Source of the DNA: Kaistella gelatinilytica
GTDB lineage: Bacteria; Bacteroidota; Bacteroidia; Flavobacteriales; Weeksellaceae
Assembly (NCBI RefSeq): GCF_015679325.1
Contig: NZ_JADPVI010000002.1
Coordinates: 300,798-364,797, forward strand
DNA: 64,000 nt
Direction of reading: 5' to 3'
Made by a program: the position numbers and the translations under genes
Notes under the pieces: generated by a model
The model's input: only the letters and a program-made list of their open reading frames with translations
What the model was told of the DNA's origin: nothing
Databases searched by the model: none
Shown: in pieces, positions 54,508-63,687 of the stretch
Layout: each line of letters opens with the position of its first letter
How positions within the stretch are numbered: position 1 is the stretch's first letter

Positions 54508-54527
54508 GGACATGTCGCGACTTGGCC
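54508..54527. repeat. GGACAtGTCGCGACtTGGCC palindrome, degenerate copy
   Basis: A related, perfect palindrome lies at 55888-55907 on the other side of hemW. The two copies therefore flank hemW. Confidence 0.6.
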
Positions 54528-54554
54528 AAATAAATCAGTCAATACCTGAAAATC

Positions 54555-54730
54555 GCTCCTTAGAAGTGAACTCTTGTAAACATCATCGAACGAAATCGAA
54601 CTTCGGAGGAGTGACCTCTTTGTCGCCATCATTTCAATTAAACCAAAATCAAACTCCGGAGGAGTGACCTCTTTGTAGCAATCATTTTAATTAAACCAAA
54701 CTCCGTAGGAGTGACCCGTTAATAGCTATC
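54555..54730. repeat. GGAGGAGTGACCTCTTTGT tandem array
   Basis: Three units of about 47-51 bp, each ACTCCGGAGGAGTGACCTC ... AATTAAACCAAA, start near 54599, 54650 and 54697, with decayed sequence before them. A degenerate relative lies near 40730. The array fills the murI-hemW gap. Confidence 0.7.
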
Positions 54731-54737
54731 TGTACCA

Positions 54738-55862
54738 TTACACCATAAACAGATCCGACGCAATTCCATCCGCAAGAAACCAGTGTTTTTCCGGGATCAT
54801 CAGATGATCATTTTCGATTTTCAACAAGCCGTCTTCCACCTTGTTTTTGATTTCACTTTGAAAATATTCTAAAAGTTCTGCGCTGAATTTCTCCTTTAAA
54901 GAAGACAGATCAACCCCCCAAATTGTTCTTAAACCGATCATCAACATTTCATTGAACTGCTCTTTTTCAGATAAAATTTCGGTTTCTTTCGTCAATTTAT
55001 TTTGATTCAAAGAATTAATATACAATTGATTATTTGCAATATTCCAGCTTCTTTCGTTACGGCCATTATACGAATGTGCTGAAGGTCCGATTCCTAAATA
55101 TTCCTCATATTTCCAGTACGCAGAATTGTGTTTAGAATGAAAACCGGGCTTTCCAAAGTTCGAGATCTCATAGTGATCAAAACCATGATCTTTCAAGAAA
55201 TCGGTCATATAAAAGAATTCCTGATGTTGCTCAGCTTCTTGCGGTGCAGCAATTTTACCTTGCGAGATCCAGGTATTTAAAGCTGTCTTTGGCTCCACGG
55301 TTAACGCGTAGGAAGAAATATGCGGAACCTGAAGTTCTATCGTTTTCCGAAGATTTTTTTTCCAGATCTCAAAATTAGAAGTCGGCGATCCGTAAATTAA
55401 ATCGATGCTGATGTTTTCAAAACCAAAATCCTGCGCTCTTTTAATGGAACTTTCAGCTTCACCGGAATTATGGGCGCGATTCATCATTTTCAAATCTTCA
55501 TCGAAAAAACTCTGCGTTCCTATTGACAAACGGTTAAACGGAGAATGTGATAAGTCTTTCAGAAAATTTTTGTCCAGATCATCGGGATTGGCTTCTAGCG
55601 TAATTTCGATATTGGGATCAAAGGAAAAATGTTTTAAAACCTCATCAATAATCGATTGAAGTTCATCTACTTTAAGAATGGAAGGCGTTCCACCACCAAA
55701 ATAAAGGGATTTTAAATTCTTGCTTTCCAACTCATATTTACGAAGAAAAATTTCTTTTTTTATCGCAGCGATCATCTCTTCTTTATAATTTAAAGAAGTT
55801 GAAAAATGGAAGTTACAGTAACTGCATTTTTGCTTGCAGAAAGGAATGTGGAGGTAAATCAT
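54738..55862 (-). CDS. hemW: Radical SAM protein HemW (coproporphyrinogen oxidase-like)
   Basis: The protein has 374 residues from the ATG at 55862 (MIYLHIPFCKQKCSYCNF); a start at 55916 would add translated repeat. The CxxxCxxC cluster is in FCKQKCSYCNF. Further landmarks are SLYFGGGTPSIL, LEANPDDLDKNFLKDL, RLSIGTQSFFDEDLKMMNRA, and the HemN-like C-terminus with GIGPSAHSY. HemW binds heme and acts in heme delivery, not as a coproporphyrinogen oxidase. No CxxC typical of HemN C-terminus is needed. Confidence 0.93.
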   Translation of the reverse strand: MIYLHIPFCKQKCSYCNFHFSTSLNYKEEMIAAIKKEIFLRKYELESKNLKSLYFGGGTPSILKVDELQSIIDEVLKHFSFDPNIEITLEANPDDLDKNFLKDLSHSPFNRLSIGTQSFFDEDLKMMNRAHNSGEAESSIKRAQDFGFENISIDLIYGSPTSNFEIWKKNLRKTIELQVPHISSYALTVEPKTALNTWISQGKIAAPQEAEQHQEFFYMTDFLKDHGFDHYEISNFGKPGFHSKHNSAYWKYEEYLGIGPSAHSYNGRNERSWNIANNQLYINSLNQNKLTKETEILSEKEQFNEMLMIGLRTIWGVDLSSLKEKFSAELLEYFQSEIKNKVEDGLLKIENDHLMIPEKHWFLADGIASDLFMV

Positions 55863-55887
55863 TTTTAAGAAGAGCCAAGTATTGTAG

Positions 55888-55907
55888 GGACAAGTCGCGA
55901 CTTGTCC
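55888..55907. repeat. Perfect 20-bp palindrome (GGACAAGTCG half-site)
   Basis: The half GGACAAGTCG is followed immediately by its exact reverse complement. It belongs to a dispersed palindrome family; the degenerate copy is at 54508. Confidence 0.8.
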
Positions 55908-56018
55908 AAGAGTCAAAGGATCTGAATGGTGAAGGGTGAATGATGAATTTTTTAATATTTAAAACAACCGATAACTTATCATTTTATCATTAAAAAGCAG
56001 CTACTCAAAAACATGCAA

Positions 56019-56969
56019 TTAATAACGGTATCCTCTCGTGTTGATGAAGTTTTCGAATTTGTAACCGACACTGAGCATAAAACTGCTTCCGGCGTACTGT
56101 TGAATATCCGAAAGTCCAAAATTGTAACTCGCACCGAAAAAGAAATTACTCACCGTAGCTTTGATGATGGGAGAAATACCCAGATTTTGGCTCCCAAACT
56201 GATTGCTTGCAGTTCGCATACTTGCGCCCGCGGAGAAAGAATTCTTATCGGATAAAACAGTTCCCATTAAATTGAAATCCATGATTCGCGAAGAATTGGT
56301 GTTGAAATTCATTAAAACAGAGGGCGTCACAAATACATCTTCATTCAGATGTAAATCATAACCGGTATTAATGATAAATTTGGTAGGTTCTGGCTCAATT
56401 CCATTAACAATAGGAATATCGTTGGTCAAGGCAATATCATTCACAGAAACTCCTGCAAAAAAGTTTCGGTAGGTGATCGCCAAACCTAAATTAGCGTAAA
56501 CTAAAAATAAAGAATTGGTATCTGAAGACAGCGTCGGATCTCCCGGATCTTTCGGATTCAGCATCGCCAGATCAATATTCATATTGTAAAAACTCACATT
56601 GGTACCAAAGGAAAACTGACTTTTTCGCTCGCCATCATCATCAATAGGAATAAAATAGGAAGCTCCCGCAGAAATTCCGTTGGAAGAAATAGGACCGTTT
56701 TGATCCCGGAAAAAAGACAAACCTGCTCCTACCCGATCAAAAACATTAGCATGCATTCCGACAGACTGCACATTCGGAGACTGATCAAACTGCGAAAACT
56801 GCTTCTGATAATTCAAATTCAGCACCACATCGTCGGTTTTACCATAAAGCGCAGGGTTGAAAAGGAAGTCGCCTTCAATCAAATATTGTTGGTAGTAAGG
56901 CAGTGTTTCCTGGCTTTTGTAGATTCCTAAAAAAACAACCACGAAAATTAACGTATATATTTTTCTCAT
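56019..56969 (-). CDS. PorP/SprF-family type IX secretion membrane protein
   Basis: The 316-residue protein has a signal peptide (MRKIYTLIFVVVFLGIYKSQ) and the family pattern LPYYQQYLIEGDFLFNPALY, LNYQKQFSQFDQSPNVQSVG, AGLSFFRDQNGPISSNGISA, with many barrel strands ending SSFMLSVGYKFENFINTR. PorP/SprF proteins act at the outer membrane with T9SS adhesins. It stands alone here without the usual large adhesin partner. A -7 box TATATTTG lies at 56993-57000. Confidence 0.9.
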   Translation of the reverse strand: MRKIYTLIFVVVFLGIYKSQETLPYYQQYLIEGDFLFNPALYGKTDDVVLNLNYQKQFSQFDQSPNVQSVGMHANVFDRVGAGLSFFRDQNGPISSNGISAGASYFIPIDDDGERKSQFSFGTNVSFYNMNIDLAMLNPKDPGDPTLSSDTNSLFLVYANLGLAITYRNFFAGVSVNDIALTNDIPIVNGIEPEPTKFIINTGYDLHLNEDVFVTPSVLMNFNTNSSRIMDFNLMGTVLSDKNSFSAGASMRTASNQFGSQNLGISPIIKATVSNFFFGASYNFGLSDIQQYAGSSFMLSVGYKFENFINTRGYRY

Positions 56970-56992
56970 AATTAATGATGCGTGAATTTGCG

Positions 56993-57000
56993 CAAATATA
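56993..57000 (-). promoter_or_regulatory. -7 box of the porP/sprF-like gene
   Basis: TATATTTG on the minus strand, 24 bases before the ATG. Confidence 0.5.
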
Positions 57001-57018
57001 AAAAAACTTTTACTGGAA

Positions 57019-58077
57019 TTAAGATTCTATATAATTTCTCCATTTATTTATCGCTTCGTCCATATCTTGCGGCATTGGACTTTCAAAATACATTTCCTCT
57101 TTTGTCACGGGATGCACAAATCCTAAAGTGTGTGCATGAAGCGCATGACGCGGTAAAACTTCGAACACATTTTTGATGAACTGCTTGTATTTCGGCATAT
57201 TGACCCCTTTTAAAATCTGATTTCCTTCATATCTTTCATCATTAAACAAGGTGTGACCAATATGTTTGAAATGCGCGCGGATCTGGTGCGTTCTTCCCGT
57301 TTCAAGTTTACATTCGACCCAAGTGATGTATCGAAAACGCTCCAGAACTTTATAATGCGTCACTGCATGTTTTCCTAGATCTCCCTCCGGAAAAACCGCC
57401 ATCTGCATCCTGTTTTTTAAATGTCTGCCGATATTGCCGGTGATCGTTCCTTCATTTTCTGCCATATTTCCCCAAACAAACGCCCAGTATAATCTTTTCG
57501 TTGTTCGGTCAAAAAATTGTTTCGCCAAAAAACTTAGGGCATATTCATTTTTCGCAATGACTAATAAACCGGAAGTATCTTTATCGATCCGATGAACGAG
57601 ACCGACCCGATCAAGGTCAGATTTCATACCGTTTTTTTCGAAGTGAAAAGCCAGCGCATTGATCAAAGTGCCGTCATAATTCCCGTGACCGGGATGTACA
57701 ACCATTCCGGCTGCTTTATCTACAACGACCACGTCATCATCTTCATAAACGATATTAATAGGAATATCTTGTGGAATAATAATATTTTCCCGCGGTGGTT
57801 TCGTCAGCAGGACCGATATTTCGTCTCCTGGTTTTACACGGTAGTTTTGCTTTACGGGATGCCCGTTCACCACTACATTTCCGGCACGACAGGTTTGGGA
57901 AATTTTATTTCTGGAAGAATTTTGACGAAAATTAACCAGAAATTTATCGATCCGCATTTTTTCCTGTCCAGGATCTACTTTAAGCGAAAGATGCTCATAA
58001 AGCCCTTCAGATTCAGCATCATTAGACTCCTGATCAATTAATTCTTCGTCGGCAAAATTTTCGCTTTCTTCGATCAT
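57019..58077 (-). CDS. rluD: RluD-type 23S rRNA pseudouridine synthase
   Basis: The ATG at 58077 (MIEESENFADEELID) gives 352 residues; an extension to 58107 is less likely. An acidic N-terminus is followed by an S4 domain (MRIDKFLVNFRQNSSRNKI, KPGDEISVLL) and the catalytic domain with VVDKAAGMVVHPG and the catalytic Asp in GLVHRIDKDTSGLLVIAKNE, then ETGRTHQIRAHFKHIGH. It modifies helix 69 uridines in 23S rRNA. The PASTA gene precedes it by 69 bp in the same direction. Confidence 0.9.
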   Translation of the reverse strand: MIEESENFADEELIDQESNDAESEGLYEHLSLKVDPGQEKMRIDKFLVNFRQNSSRNKISQTCRAGNVVVNGHPVKQNYRVKPGDEISVLLTKPPRENIIIPQDIPINIVYEDDDVVVVDKAAGMVVHPGHGNYDGTLINALAFHFEKNGMKSDLDRVGLVHRIDKDTSGLLVIAKNEYALSFLAKQFFDRTTKRLYWAFVWGNMAENEGTITGNIGRHLKNRMQMAVFPEGDLGKHAVTHYKVLERFRYITWVECKLETGRTHQIRAHFKHIGHTLFNDERYEGNQILKGVNMPKYKQFIKNVFEVLPRHALHAHTLGFVHPVTKEEMYFESPMPQDMDEAINKWRNYIES

Positions 58078-58146
58078 TTTATTTTTTGAAAGATAAAGCT
58101 CCAACATTTCGGTTGAAGCTTTAGGATTTTTATAATTATTATAAAA

Positions 58147-59199
58147 CTACTCAACAATCACCTTTCTGGCTTTTGGCTTTTCTACAGGTTTAGCTGGAGT
58201 TGTTTTTGAAGGCGTAGTATTGGTAGTTGTCGTTTTGACTTCAACTTTTTTGGGAGCTTCCTGCTTTTTGACTTCAGGCTGAACGGTTTCTCTTTTAGGC
58301 GGAACCGGAACCGGCGTTTCTACAGATGGTTCCACCCTACTAGGAGCAGGCTCTCTGTAAACGGGCTCTTCATATTTTCTGTATGCTGCAGAAGTATCAA
58401 TTTTTATCCTGTAAATGGAATTAAGCTGAGAAATTTTCGCTCCCATTTCGGCGGGTGTTTTTTTACTGGCCCAAATATCGATCTGCATTCCCTGATCCCG
58501 AACATCGTAGGGAGCCGGATCCTGATAATAAACTATATCAGATTCATCATTCTTTTGGTCATCAAATTCGACCAGACCAACTTCAAATAAATTCTGAGCA
58601 ATGATCGCTTTGGCTTGCTGAACGGTTAAACCGACCAAACTCGGAACACCGATATTTCGTTTCGGGCCTGAACCAATGACTAAATCGATGGTAGAAAACC
58701 TGGACAAAAGAGAACCTGGTTTAATTACAGTACCGTTATACATCATTCTGATCACGGCATCTCTTTGAATACTTGGCTCGAAAATAGTATCGCCCACTTT
58801 TAGCCCAACCTGTTCTAACTGACGAAAAGCCAAACCTTTGTACCGATCAAGAATATCTGGTACCGAAACTTGTGCGTATGTTTTTGGATTTACTTTTAAA
58901 ATAATGGTTCGTCCATCTTTTACACGGGAACCCGGCGAAGGATAGATCTGTAAAACCTGGAATGGTCGATATCTGGGATCATATTTAAAACTGTCAACTT
59001 CATATTCCAAACCGGAATCGTCGAGAATTTTTATGGCATCGTGAACCGATTTGTTGATCACATTTGGTACTGCGATCTCTTTGCCGTGATTCGTGTGAAT
59101 CTCTAACCAACGGAAAGTTAACCAAACCAATCCGGTGAAAACCAGAGCAGCAACCAAGACATTCACCAAGACTTTCCAATGGAAAAGCGATTTAAGCAT
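58147..59199 (-). CDS. Membrane protein with PASTA domains
   Basis: The 350-residue protein has one N-terminal membrane helix (VLVNVLVAALVFTGLVWLTF) and a periplasmic part with three PASTA repeats: IAVPNVINKSVHDAIKILDD, VSVPDILDRYKGLAFRQLEQ and IGVPSLVGLTVQQAKAIIAQ. The remainder is a Pro/Lys/Glu/Thr-rich tail (from about residue 270), low in complexity. It binds peptidoglycan or muropeptide presumably, and has no kinase domain. The gene is upstream of rluD-like, a common pairing in Flavobacteriia. Confidence 0.9.
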   Translation of the reverse strand: MLKSLFHWKVLVNVLVAALVFTGLVWLTFRWLEIHTNHGKEIAVPNVINKSVHDAIKILDDSGLEYEVDSFKYDPRYRPFQVLQIYPSPGSRVKDGRTIILKVNPKTYAQVSVPDILDRYKGLAFRQLEQVGLKVGDTIFEPSIQRDAVIRMMYNGTVIKPGSLLSRFSTIDLVIGSGPKRNIGVPSLVGLTVQQAKAIIAQNLFEVGLVEFDDQKNDESDIVYYQDPAPYDVRDQGMQIDIWASKKTPAEMGAKISQLNSIYRIKIDTSAAYRKYEEPVYREPAPSRVEPSVETPVPVPPKRETVQPEVKKQEAPKKVEVKTTTTNTTPSKTTPAKPVEKPKARKVIVE

Positions 59200-59223
59200 A
59201 TTTCTAAATCTTTATTATAAATG

Positions 59224-59231
59224 CAAATATA
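59224..59231 (-). promoter_or_regulatory. -7 box of the PASTA-rluD unit
   Basis: TATATTTG on the minus strand, 24 bases before the PASTA gene start. Confidence 0.5.
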
Positions 59232-59304
59232 TAAAATTATCTTTTCTGAAATCATGCTTAAATTTTTCATCTTAAATTTTTAAGGCTAAAAGTTTTGAAA
59301 TATT

Positions 59305-59312
59305 TACCTTTG
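59305..59312 (+). promoter_or_regulatory. -7 box of yicC
   Basis: TACCTTTG matches TAnnTTTG and ends 17 bases before the ATG, giving a leader of about 10 bases. Confidence 0.5.
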
Positions 59313-59329
59313 TCTCTTAAAGAAAATCC

Positions 59330-60187
59330 ATGATTCTATCCATGACCGGCTTCGGAAGAAGCGAAGGTGTATTTGAAGGTAAGAAATTGACCATCGATGT
59401 AAAATCACTGAACAGCAAATCTTTTGACCTCAATATCAAAATGCCTTTGCGATATAAAGAAAAGGAATTTGAGATCCGAAAAATGCTCAATGACCGAATG
59501 CTGCGTGGAAAAGTAGATTGCTATATCAACGTTGAAAGTTTAGATAATTCCAGCGACGTCAACATTAACCAGGATCTGGTCACTTCTTATATGAATGAAT
59601 TAAAGAAAATTGCTGGCGACGGTCCCGATTTCGAATACTTGAAAATGGCCATCAGAATGCCTGATGTTATTTCTTCGAAAGCGGATGTACTCAATGAAGA
59701 CGAGTGGATTTTTTTAATTGAAGTTTTGAATGAATCGCTCACAAAATTTGAAAACTTCCGCAAAACGGAAGGCGAAATTCTACAGGATGAACTTGAACGA
59801 AACATTAAAAAAATTGAAAGCTATCTCTCTCAGGTAGAACCTTACGAAGAAGTGAGAATGGATAGTGTGAAGGAAAGATACCGCAAATCACTCAACGAAT
59901 TTGACCAGATCGATGAAACGCGTTTTTATCAGGAAATGGCTTATTACACGGAGAAATTAGATATTGCTGAAGAAAAAGTTCGTTTGACGCAGCATTTAAA
60001 ATATTACCAGGAAGTCATGATCAGTGAAGATTTTAATGGTAAAAAACTCGGATTTATTTCCCAGGAAATCGGGCGGGAAATCAATACTTTGGGTTCAAAA
60101 GCCAATCACGCAGAAATTCAGAAACTCGTTGTCATGATGAAAGATGATCTGGAAAAAATTAAGGAACAAACGTTAAACGTACTTTAA
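59330..60187 (+). CDS. YicC family endoribonuclease
   Basis: The 285-residue protein has the family ends: ILSMTGFGRSEGVFEGKKLT and VDVKSLNSKSFDLNIKMPLR at the N-terminus, and EKLDIAEEKVRLTQHLKYY, GKKLGFISQEIGREINTLGS and KANHAEIQKLVVMMKDDLEK at the C-terminus. YicC of E. coli is an endoribonuclease acting on a small RNA; here the target is unknown. It precedes gmk, as in many bacteria. Confidence 0.92.
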   Translation: MILSMTGFGRSEGVFEGKKLTIDVKSLNSKSFDLNIKMPLRYKEKEFEIRKMLNDRMLRGKVDCYINVESLDNSSDVNINQDLVTSYMNELKKIAGDGPDFEYLKMAIRMPDVISSKADVLNEDEWIFLIEVLNESLTKFENFRKTEGEILQDELERNIKKIESYLSQVEPYEEVRMDSVKERYRKSLNEFDQIDETRFYQEMAYYTEKLDIAEEKVRLTQHLKYYQEVMISEDFNGKKLGFISQEIGREINTLGSKANHAEIQKLVVMMKDDLEKIKEQTLNVL

Positions 60188-60284
60188 AATTAGGCCAAAA
60201 GATAACAGACGGATAGATAATAGACCTTAAAACTGAACCTTCTTCCAGCTTCCATCTTCAAAGATCCCTCACCAACAATAATTT

Positions 60285-60848
60285 ATGCAAAAAGTCATCA
60301 TTTTCTCAGCACCTTCCGGAAGCGGAAAAACAACTTTGGTCAAACATTGTTTGCAGGAATTTCCGCAACTGCAGTTTTCAATTTCCTGCACCACCAGAAA
60401 TCCGCGTGGAGAAGAACAGGACGCTATAGATTATCACTTTTTGAATCCCAATGATTTCCGAAAAAAAATCGAAGAAGACGCCTTTGTAGAATTTGAAGAA
60501 GTGTACGAAGATAAATTTTACGGTACTTTGAAATCTGAGGTAGAGCGAATATGGAAAGCCGGAAAAGTAGTCATTTTTGATGTGGATGTGAAAGGTGGAA
60601 TTTCCCTTAAAAAATATTTCGGCGACCAAGCAATGGCTGTTTTCATCATGCCGCCTTCTGTTGCCGAGCTCGAACTTCGTTTAATAGCACGCGGAACAGA
60701 TGATTTAGAAACCATCAAAACCCGCGTTCAAAAAGCGACCCACGAAATGACTTTTAAAAACCAGTTTGACAAAATTGTCGTCAACCAGGATCTGGATGCT
60801 GCGAAGAAAGACATTGAAAATATCATTGAAAATTTTTTATGCTCATGA
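60285..60848 (+). CDS. gmk: Guanylate kinase
   Basis: The 187-residue enzyme phosphorylates GMP. It has the P-loop SAPSGSGKTTLV, the GMP-binding SISCTTRNPRGEEQDAIDYH, and EFEEVYEDKFYGTLKSEVER, then VVIFDVDVKGG. Its stop overlaps the start of the next gene as ATGA. Confidence 0.96.
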   Translation: MQKVIIFSAPSGSGKTTLVKHCLQEFPQLQFSISCTTRNPRGEEQDAIDYHFLNPNDFRKKIEEDAFVEFEEVYEDKFYGTLKSEVERIWKAGKVVIFDVDVKGGISLKKYFGDQAMAVFIMPPSVAELELRLIARGTDDLETIKTRVQKATHEMTFKNQFDKIVVNQDLDAAKKDIENIIENFLCS

Positions 60849-61576
60849 AAATTGCCATCATCGGTTGCGGCTGGGTCGGAAAAAGATTAGCCAAATATTT
60901 AACGGAAAAAAATTACGAAGTTATTGCAACCACCACTTCTGAGGAGAAAGTAGCTTCATTAAAAGACGCAGCTTCGGAGGTTCACGTTCTCGATTTTAAT
61001 ACGACCGAAAATTTCGATTTTTTAAATAACGTTGATGTTGCCATTTTCAGCATGCCGATTTCCCGGGAAAGTTGGTTAGAGGGATTTAAAAAACTGGAAA
61101 AGAAATTCCCAAAAACCATTCTTTTCAGTTCCACCGGAATTTATCCAACGGAGAACAGAACTTTTACGGAAAAAGAAACAGAGAATTTACGTCAAGATAT
61201 TCTAAGAGCAGAAAATTTAGTGAGAGAAAAATATCCGCAAACAACTATCTTACGTTTTGGAGGTTTAATGGGCGATGAGCGCGCCTTATCAAATATGTTC
61301 AAAAACAGAAGTCCGGAAAACCCTCAAAAGAAAGCCAATTACATTCATTACGAAGATATTTTAGCAATGGTAGAACTCGTCATTAATTCCGACAAAGAAT
61401 CTGAAACTTACAATATCGTCGCTCCGGAACATCCATCGATAGCTGAGATTTTACATATTCAAACAGAAGAAAACACAGCTCTTTCAAGCGAAAATAAACA
61501 AAGAATTATTTCTTCCGCACATTTCATTCAAGATTTTAATTATACATTTATACATCCGAATCCTAAATATTTTTAA
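60845..61576 (+). CDS. NAD(P)-binding SDR/epimerase-like protein
   Basis: The protein has 243 residues from the ATG overlapping the gmk stop (ATGA); an ATG six bases earlier is possible. It has a Rossmann start KIAIIGCGWVGKRLAKYL, VAIFSMPISR, ILFSSTGIYPTENRTFTEKE (SDR Ser/Tyr region) and LRFGGLMGDERALSNMF. This resembles the YeeZ-type atypical SDR proteins. The substrate is unknown. It is followed directly by nadA. Confidence 0.85.
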   Translation: MKIAIIGCGWVGKRLAKYLTEKNYEVIATTTSEEKVASLKDAASEVHVLDFNTTENFDFLNNVDVAIFSMPISRESWLEGFKKLEKKFPKTILFSSTGIYPTENRTFTEKETENLRQDILRAENLVREKYPQTTILRFGGLMGDERALSNMFKNRSPENPQKKANYIHYEDILAMVELVINSDKESETYNIVAPEHPSIAEILHIQTEENTALSSENKQRIISSAHFIQDFNYTFIHPNPKYF

Positions 61577-61579
61577 GCA

Positions 61580-62599
61580 ATGAGCACAGAAAATTTAAAT
61601 AACGCAAAAGCCAATCTTCCGGTAAGAGGATTTTTAAAAATTGATGACCTCATCATTCCTCAGGGAGACGATTTGGTAAAAGCGATTCTGGAGTTAAAAA
61701 AGGAAAAAAATGCGGTGATCTTGGCGCATTATTATCAACCTGCCGCAATTCAGGATATTGCGGATTATTTGGGTGATTCTTTACAATTGGCGAGAGCTGC
61801 AAAGGATACCGATGCTGATATGATCGCTTTTTGTGGCGTTCATTTTATGGCAGAAGCAGCAAAGATTTTAAATCCGACCAAAAAAGTAGTTCTTCCTGAT
61901 ACTCAAGCGGGTTGTTCGCTAGCAGATGGCTGCAGTGGCGAAGGTTTGCGCGCGATGCGGGAGAAATATCCGAATGCTCTAATCGCAACGTACATCAACT
62001 GTAACGCAGAAACAAAAGCCGAATCTGATATTATTGTAACGAGTTCGAACGCTGAAGTCATCATTAAAGCTTTGCCAAAAGACCGACCGATCATTTTCGC
62101 GCCCGATAAAAATTTAGGAAAATATTTAGCCAAGAAAACAGGTCGCGACATGATTCTTTGGGATGGAACCTGTATCGTGCACGAAGCTTTTTCAATGGAA
62201 AGAATCGCAAAACAACTGGCAGAAAATCCGCACGCAAAGCTCATCGCACATCCGGAAAGCGAATCATCAGTTTTAGATTTGGCTCATTTTGTTGGTTCTA
62301 CTTCTGCGCTCCTGAATTTTGTGGAAAAAGACGATGCTCAGGAATTTATCGTCGCAACGGAAGAAGGAATTCTCCACGAAATGCAAAAACGCGCACCACA
62401 CAAAAAATTGATGCCTGCTTTGGTTTTTGATGAATCTTGCAACTGCTCCGAATGTTTCTACATGAAAAGAAATACACTTGAAAAACTGTACTTGTGCATG
62501 AAATACGAATTACCGGAAATCACGATGGACGAAGAATTACGATTAAAAGCTTTGAAACCGATTGAAGCAATGCTGGAACTTTCGACGACTGTTAAATAA
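61580..62599 (+). CDS. nadA: Quinolinate synthase
   Basis: The 339-residue 4Fe-4S enzyme condenses iminoaspartate with dihydroxyacetone phosphate in NAD synthesis. It has AVILAHYYQPAAIQDIADYL, FCGVHFMAEAAKIL, TYINCNAETKAESDIIVTSS, FAPDKNLGKYLAKK and DESCNCSECFYMKRNTLEKL. The three cluster-binding Cys lie in FCGVH, INCN-side and ECFYM regions. Length is normal. nadB and nadC are not in the window. Confidence 0.95.
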   Translation: MSTENLNNAKANLPVRGFLKIDDLIIPQGDDLVKAILELKKEKNAVILAHYYQPAAIQDIADYLGDSLQLARAAKDTDADMIAFCGVHFMAEAAKILNPTKKVVLPDTQAGCSLADGCSGEGLRAMREKYPNALIATYINCNAETKAESDIIVTSSNAEVIIKALPKDRPIIFAPDKNLGKYLAKKTGRDMILWDGTCIVHEAFSMERIAKQLAENPHAKLIAHPESESSVLDLAHFVGSTSALLNFVEKDDAQEFIVATEEGILHEMQKRAPHKKLMPALVFDESCNCSECFYMKRNTLEKLYLCMKYELPEITMDEELRLKALKPIEAMLELSTTVK

Positions 62600-62918
62600 C
62601 TTGGTGATTTAATAATGTAGTAATGTGGAAATTAATTCGGAAAAATCCTAGATATCATCCTACACTTTTGAAGAGTTTTCTATTAGAAATATGACATTAT
62701 TCAATAGGAACGGGCTTTAGCCCGTTTTAATAAAAAAAATCATCTGGCTTTAGCCAAAACTTATAAAATTTTAAATGTCAAAACCTGAAATCCTTGAGAA
62801 AAAAACATTTGAAAAAATCCTATTGAAGAAAATCTCTGTTTTTAGTTTAACATTTGTGAGATTATAATGTTTACGGATAATTATCAATAAAAATCCACAG
62901 TTATTCCGTTAAAATAAA
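62600..62918. repeat. Gap with AACGGGCTTTAGCCCGTT hairpin and CTGGCTTTAGCCAAAA repeat
   Basis: AACGGGCT/AGCCCGTT (62709-62726) forms an 8-bp hairpin ending in TT and can end nadA transcription. The second hairpin TGGCTTTAGCCA lies near 62755. Both belong to the TTTAGCC-type dispersed repeats. Nothing else is seen in the gap. Confidence 0.6.
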
Positions 62919-62927
62919 ATGACTAAA

Positions 62928-63287
62928 ATGACATCAAAAATACTCCTCGAAAATCTAAAGATCTACGCTTATCATGGCGTTCTCCCCGAAGAAACAATCA
63001 TCGGAACGTACTATATTCTCAATGTAGAAGTTCAGGCTAATCTTTGGAAAGCGGTTGGAACTGATGATTTGAACGACACCATCAATTACGCAGAGATCAA
63101 CGATATCATTCATGAAGAAATGAAAATTCCGTCAAAATTGATGGAACACGTTGCAGGAAGAATTTTAAAAAAGATCTCCTTAAAATTTCCAAAAGTTTCA
63201 TTTATTAAAATAAAAATCACCAAAACAAATCCACCAATGCCCGGCGAAATGGACGGTGTAAGTGTGGAAATCGAATTTCAATCTTAA
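62928..63287 (+). CDS. folB: Dihydroneopterin aldolase
   Basis: The protein has 119 residues from the ATG at 62928 (MTSKILLENLKIYAYHGVLP); an ATG at 62919 adds three. It carries the family motif YAYHGVLPEETIIGTYYIL, catalytic Glu and Lys regions NYAEINDIIHEEM and KIKITKTNPPMPGEMDGVSV. It cleaves dihydroneopterin in folate synthesis. The start choice is uncertain by three residues. Confidence 0.93.
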   Translation: MTSKILLENLKIYAYHGVLPEETIIGTYYILNVEVQANLWKAVGTDDLNDTINYAEINDIIHEEMKIPSKLMEHVAGRILKKISLKFPKVSFIKIKITKTNPPMPGEMDGVSVEIEFQS

Positions 63288-63334
63288 TTTTTTAACATTA
63301 AGTTTTTTAAGAAATTTAGATGTTGTTAATTTCA

Positions 63335-63480
63335 GTTAGACACATTAGTCACATTAGAATTAGTTCTCCCTTTGAGAATATTTAGAACACAAAGTTGAAA
63401 ATCTTTGATTTTAGGAACTTATGTGCACTTTTAAAAGTAGATGTTTCCTAAAACTAATGTGACTTATGTGTTTAAAATAA
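63335..63480. repeat. Inverted CACATTAGTCACATTAG repeat
   Basis: ACACATTAGTCACATTAG near 63338 and CTAATGTGACTTATGTGT near 63453 are near reverse complements about 100 bp apart, enclosing an AT-rich block. The rest of the 63288-63687 gap holds no gene. Confidence 0.55.
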
Positions 63481-63652
63481 TTTTCAATATCTATCAAGAA
63501 ATTTTAATCCTTCTAATGAAAAAAATCTATTGATTTTTCTTAATGAAAGCAGTAAGAAAGAACATCTTAATTTCTTAATGGTAAAAAAAGAAGAAACTTT
63601 AATTTGAAGTTTTATTATTCCCACCATTTGCTAACATTTATTTGATTAAGCT

Positions 63653-63660
63653 TAACTTTG
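63653..63660 (+). promoter_or_regulatory. -7 box of lnt with -33 TTTG
   Basis: TAACTTTG matches TAnnTTTG; TTTG at 63627-63630 lies 22 bp upstream, a workable -33 spacing. The predicted leader is about 20 bases. Confidence 0.55.
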
Positions 63661-63687
63661 ACTCTTAAACAATAGTTCAAATATTCT

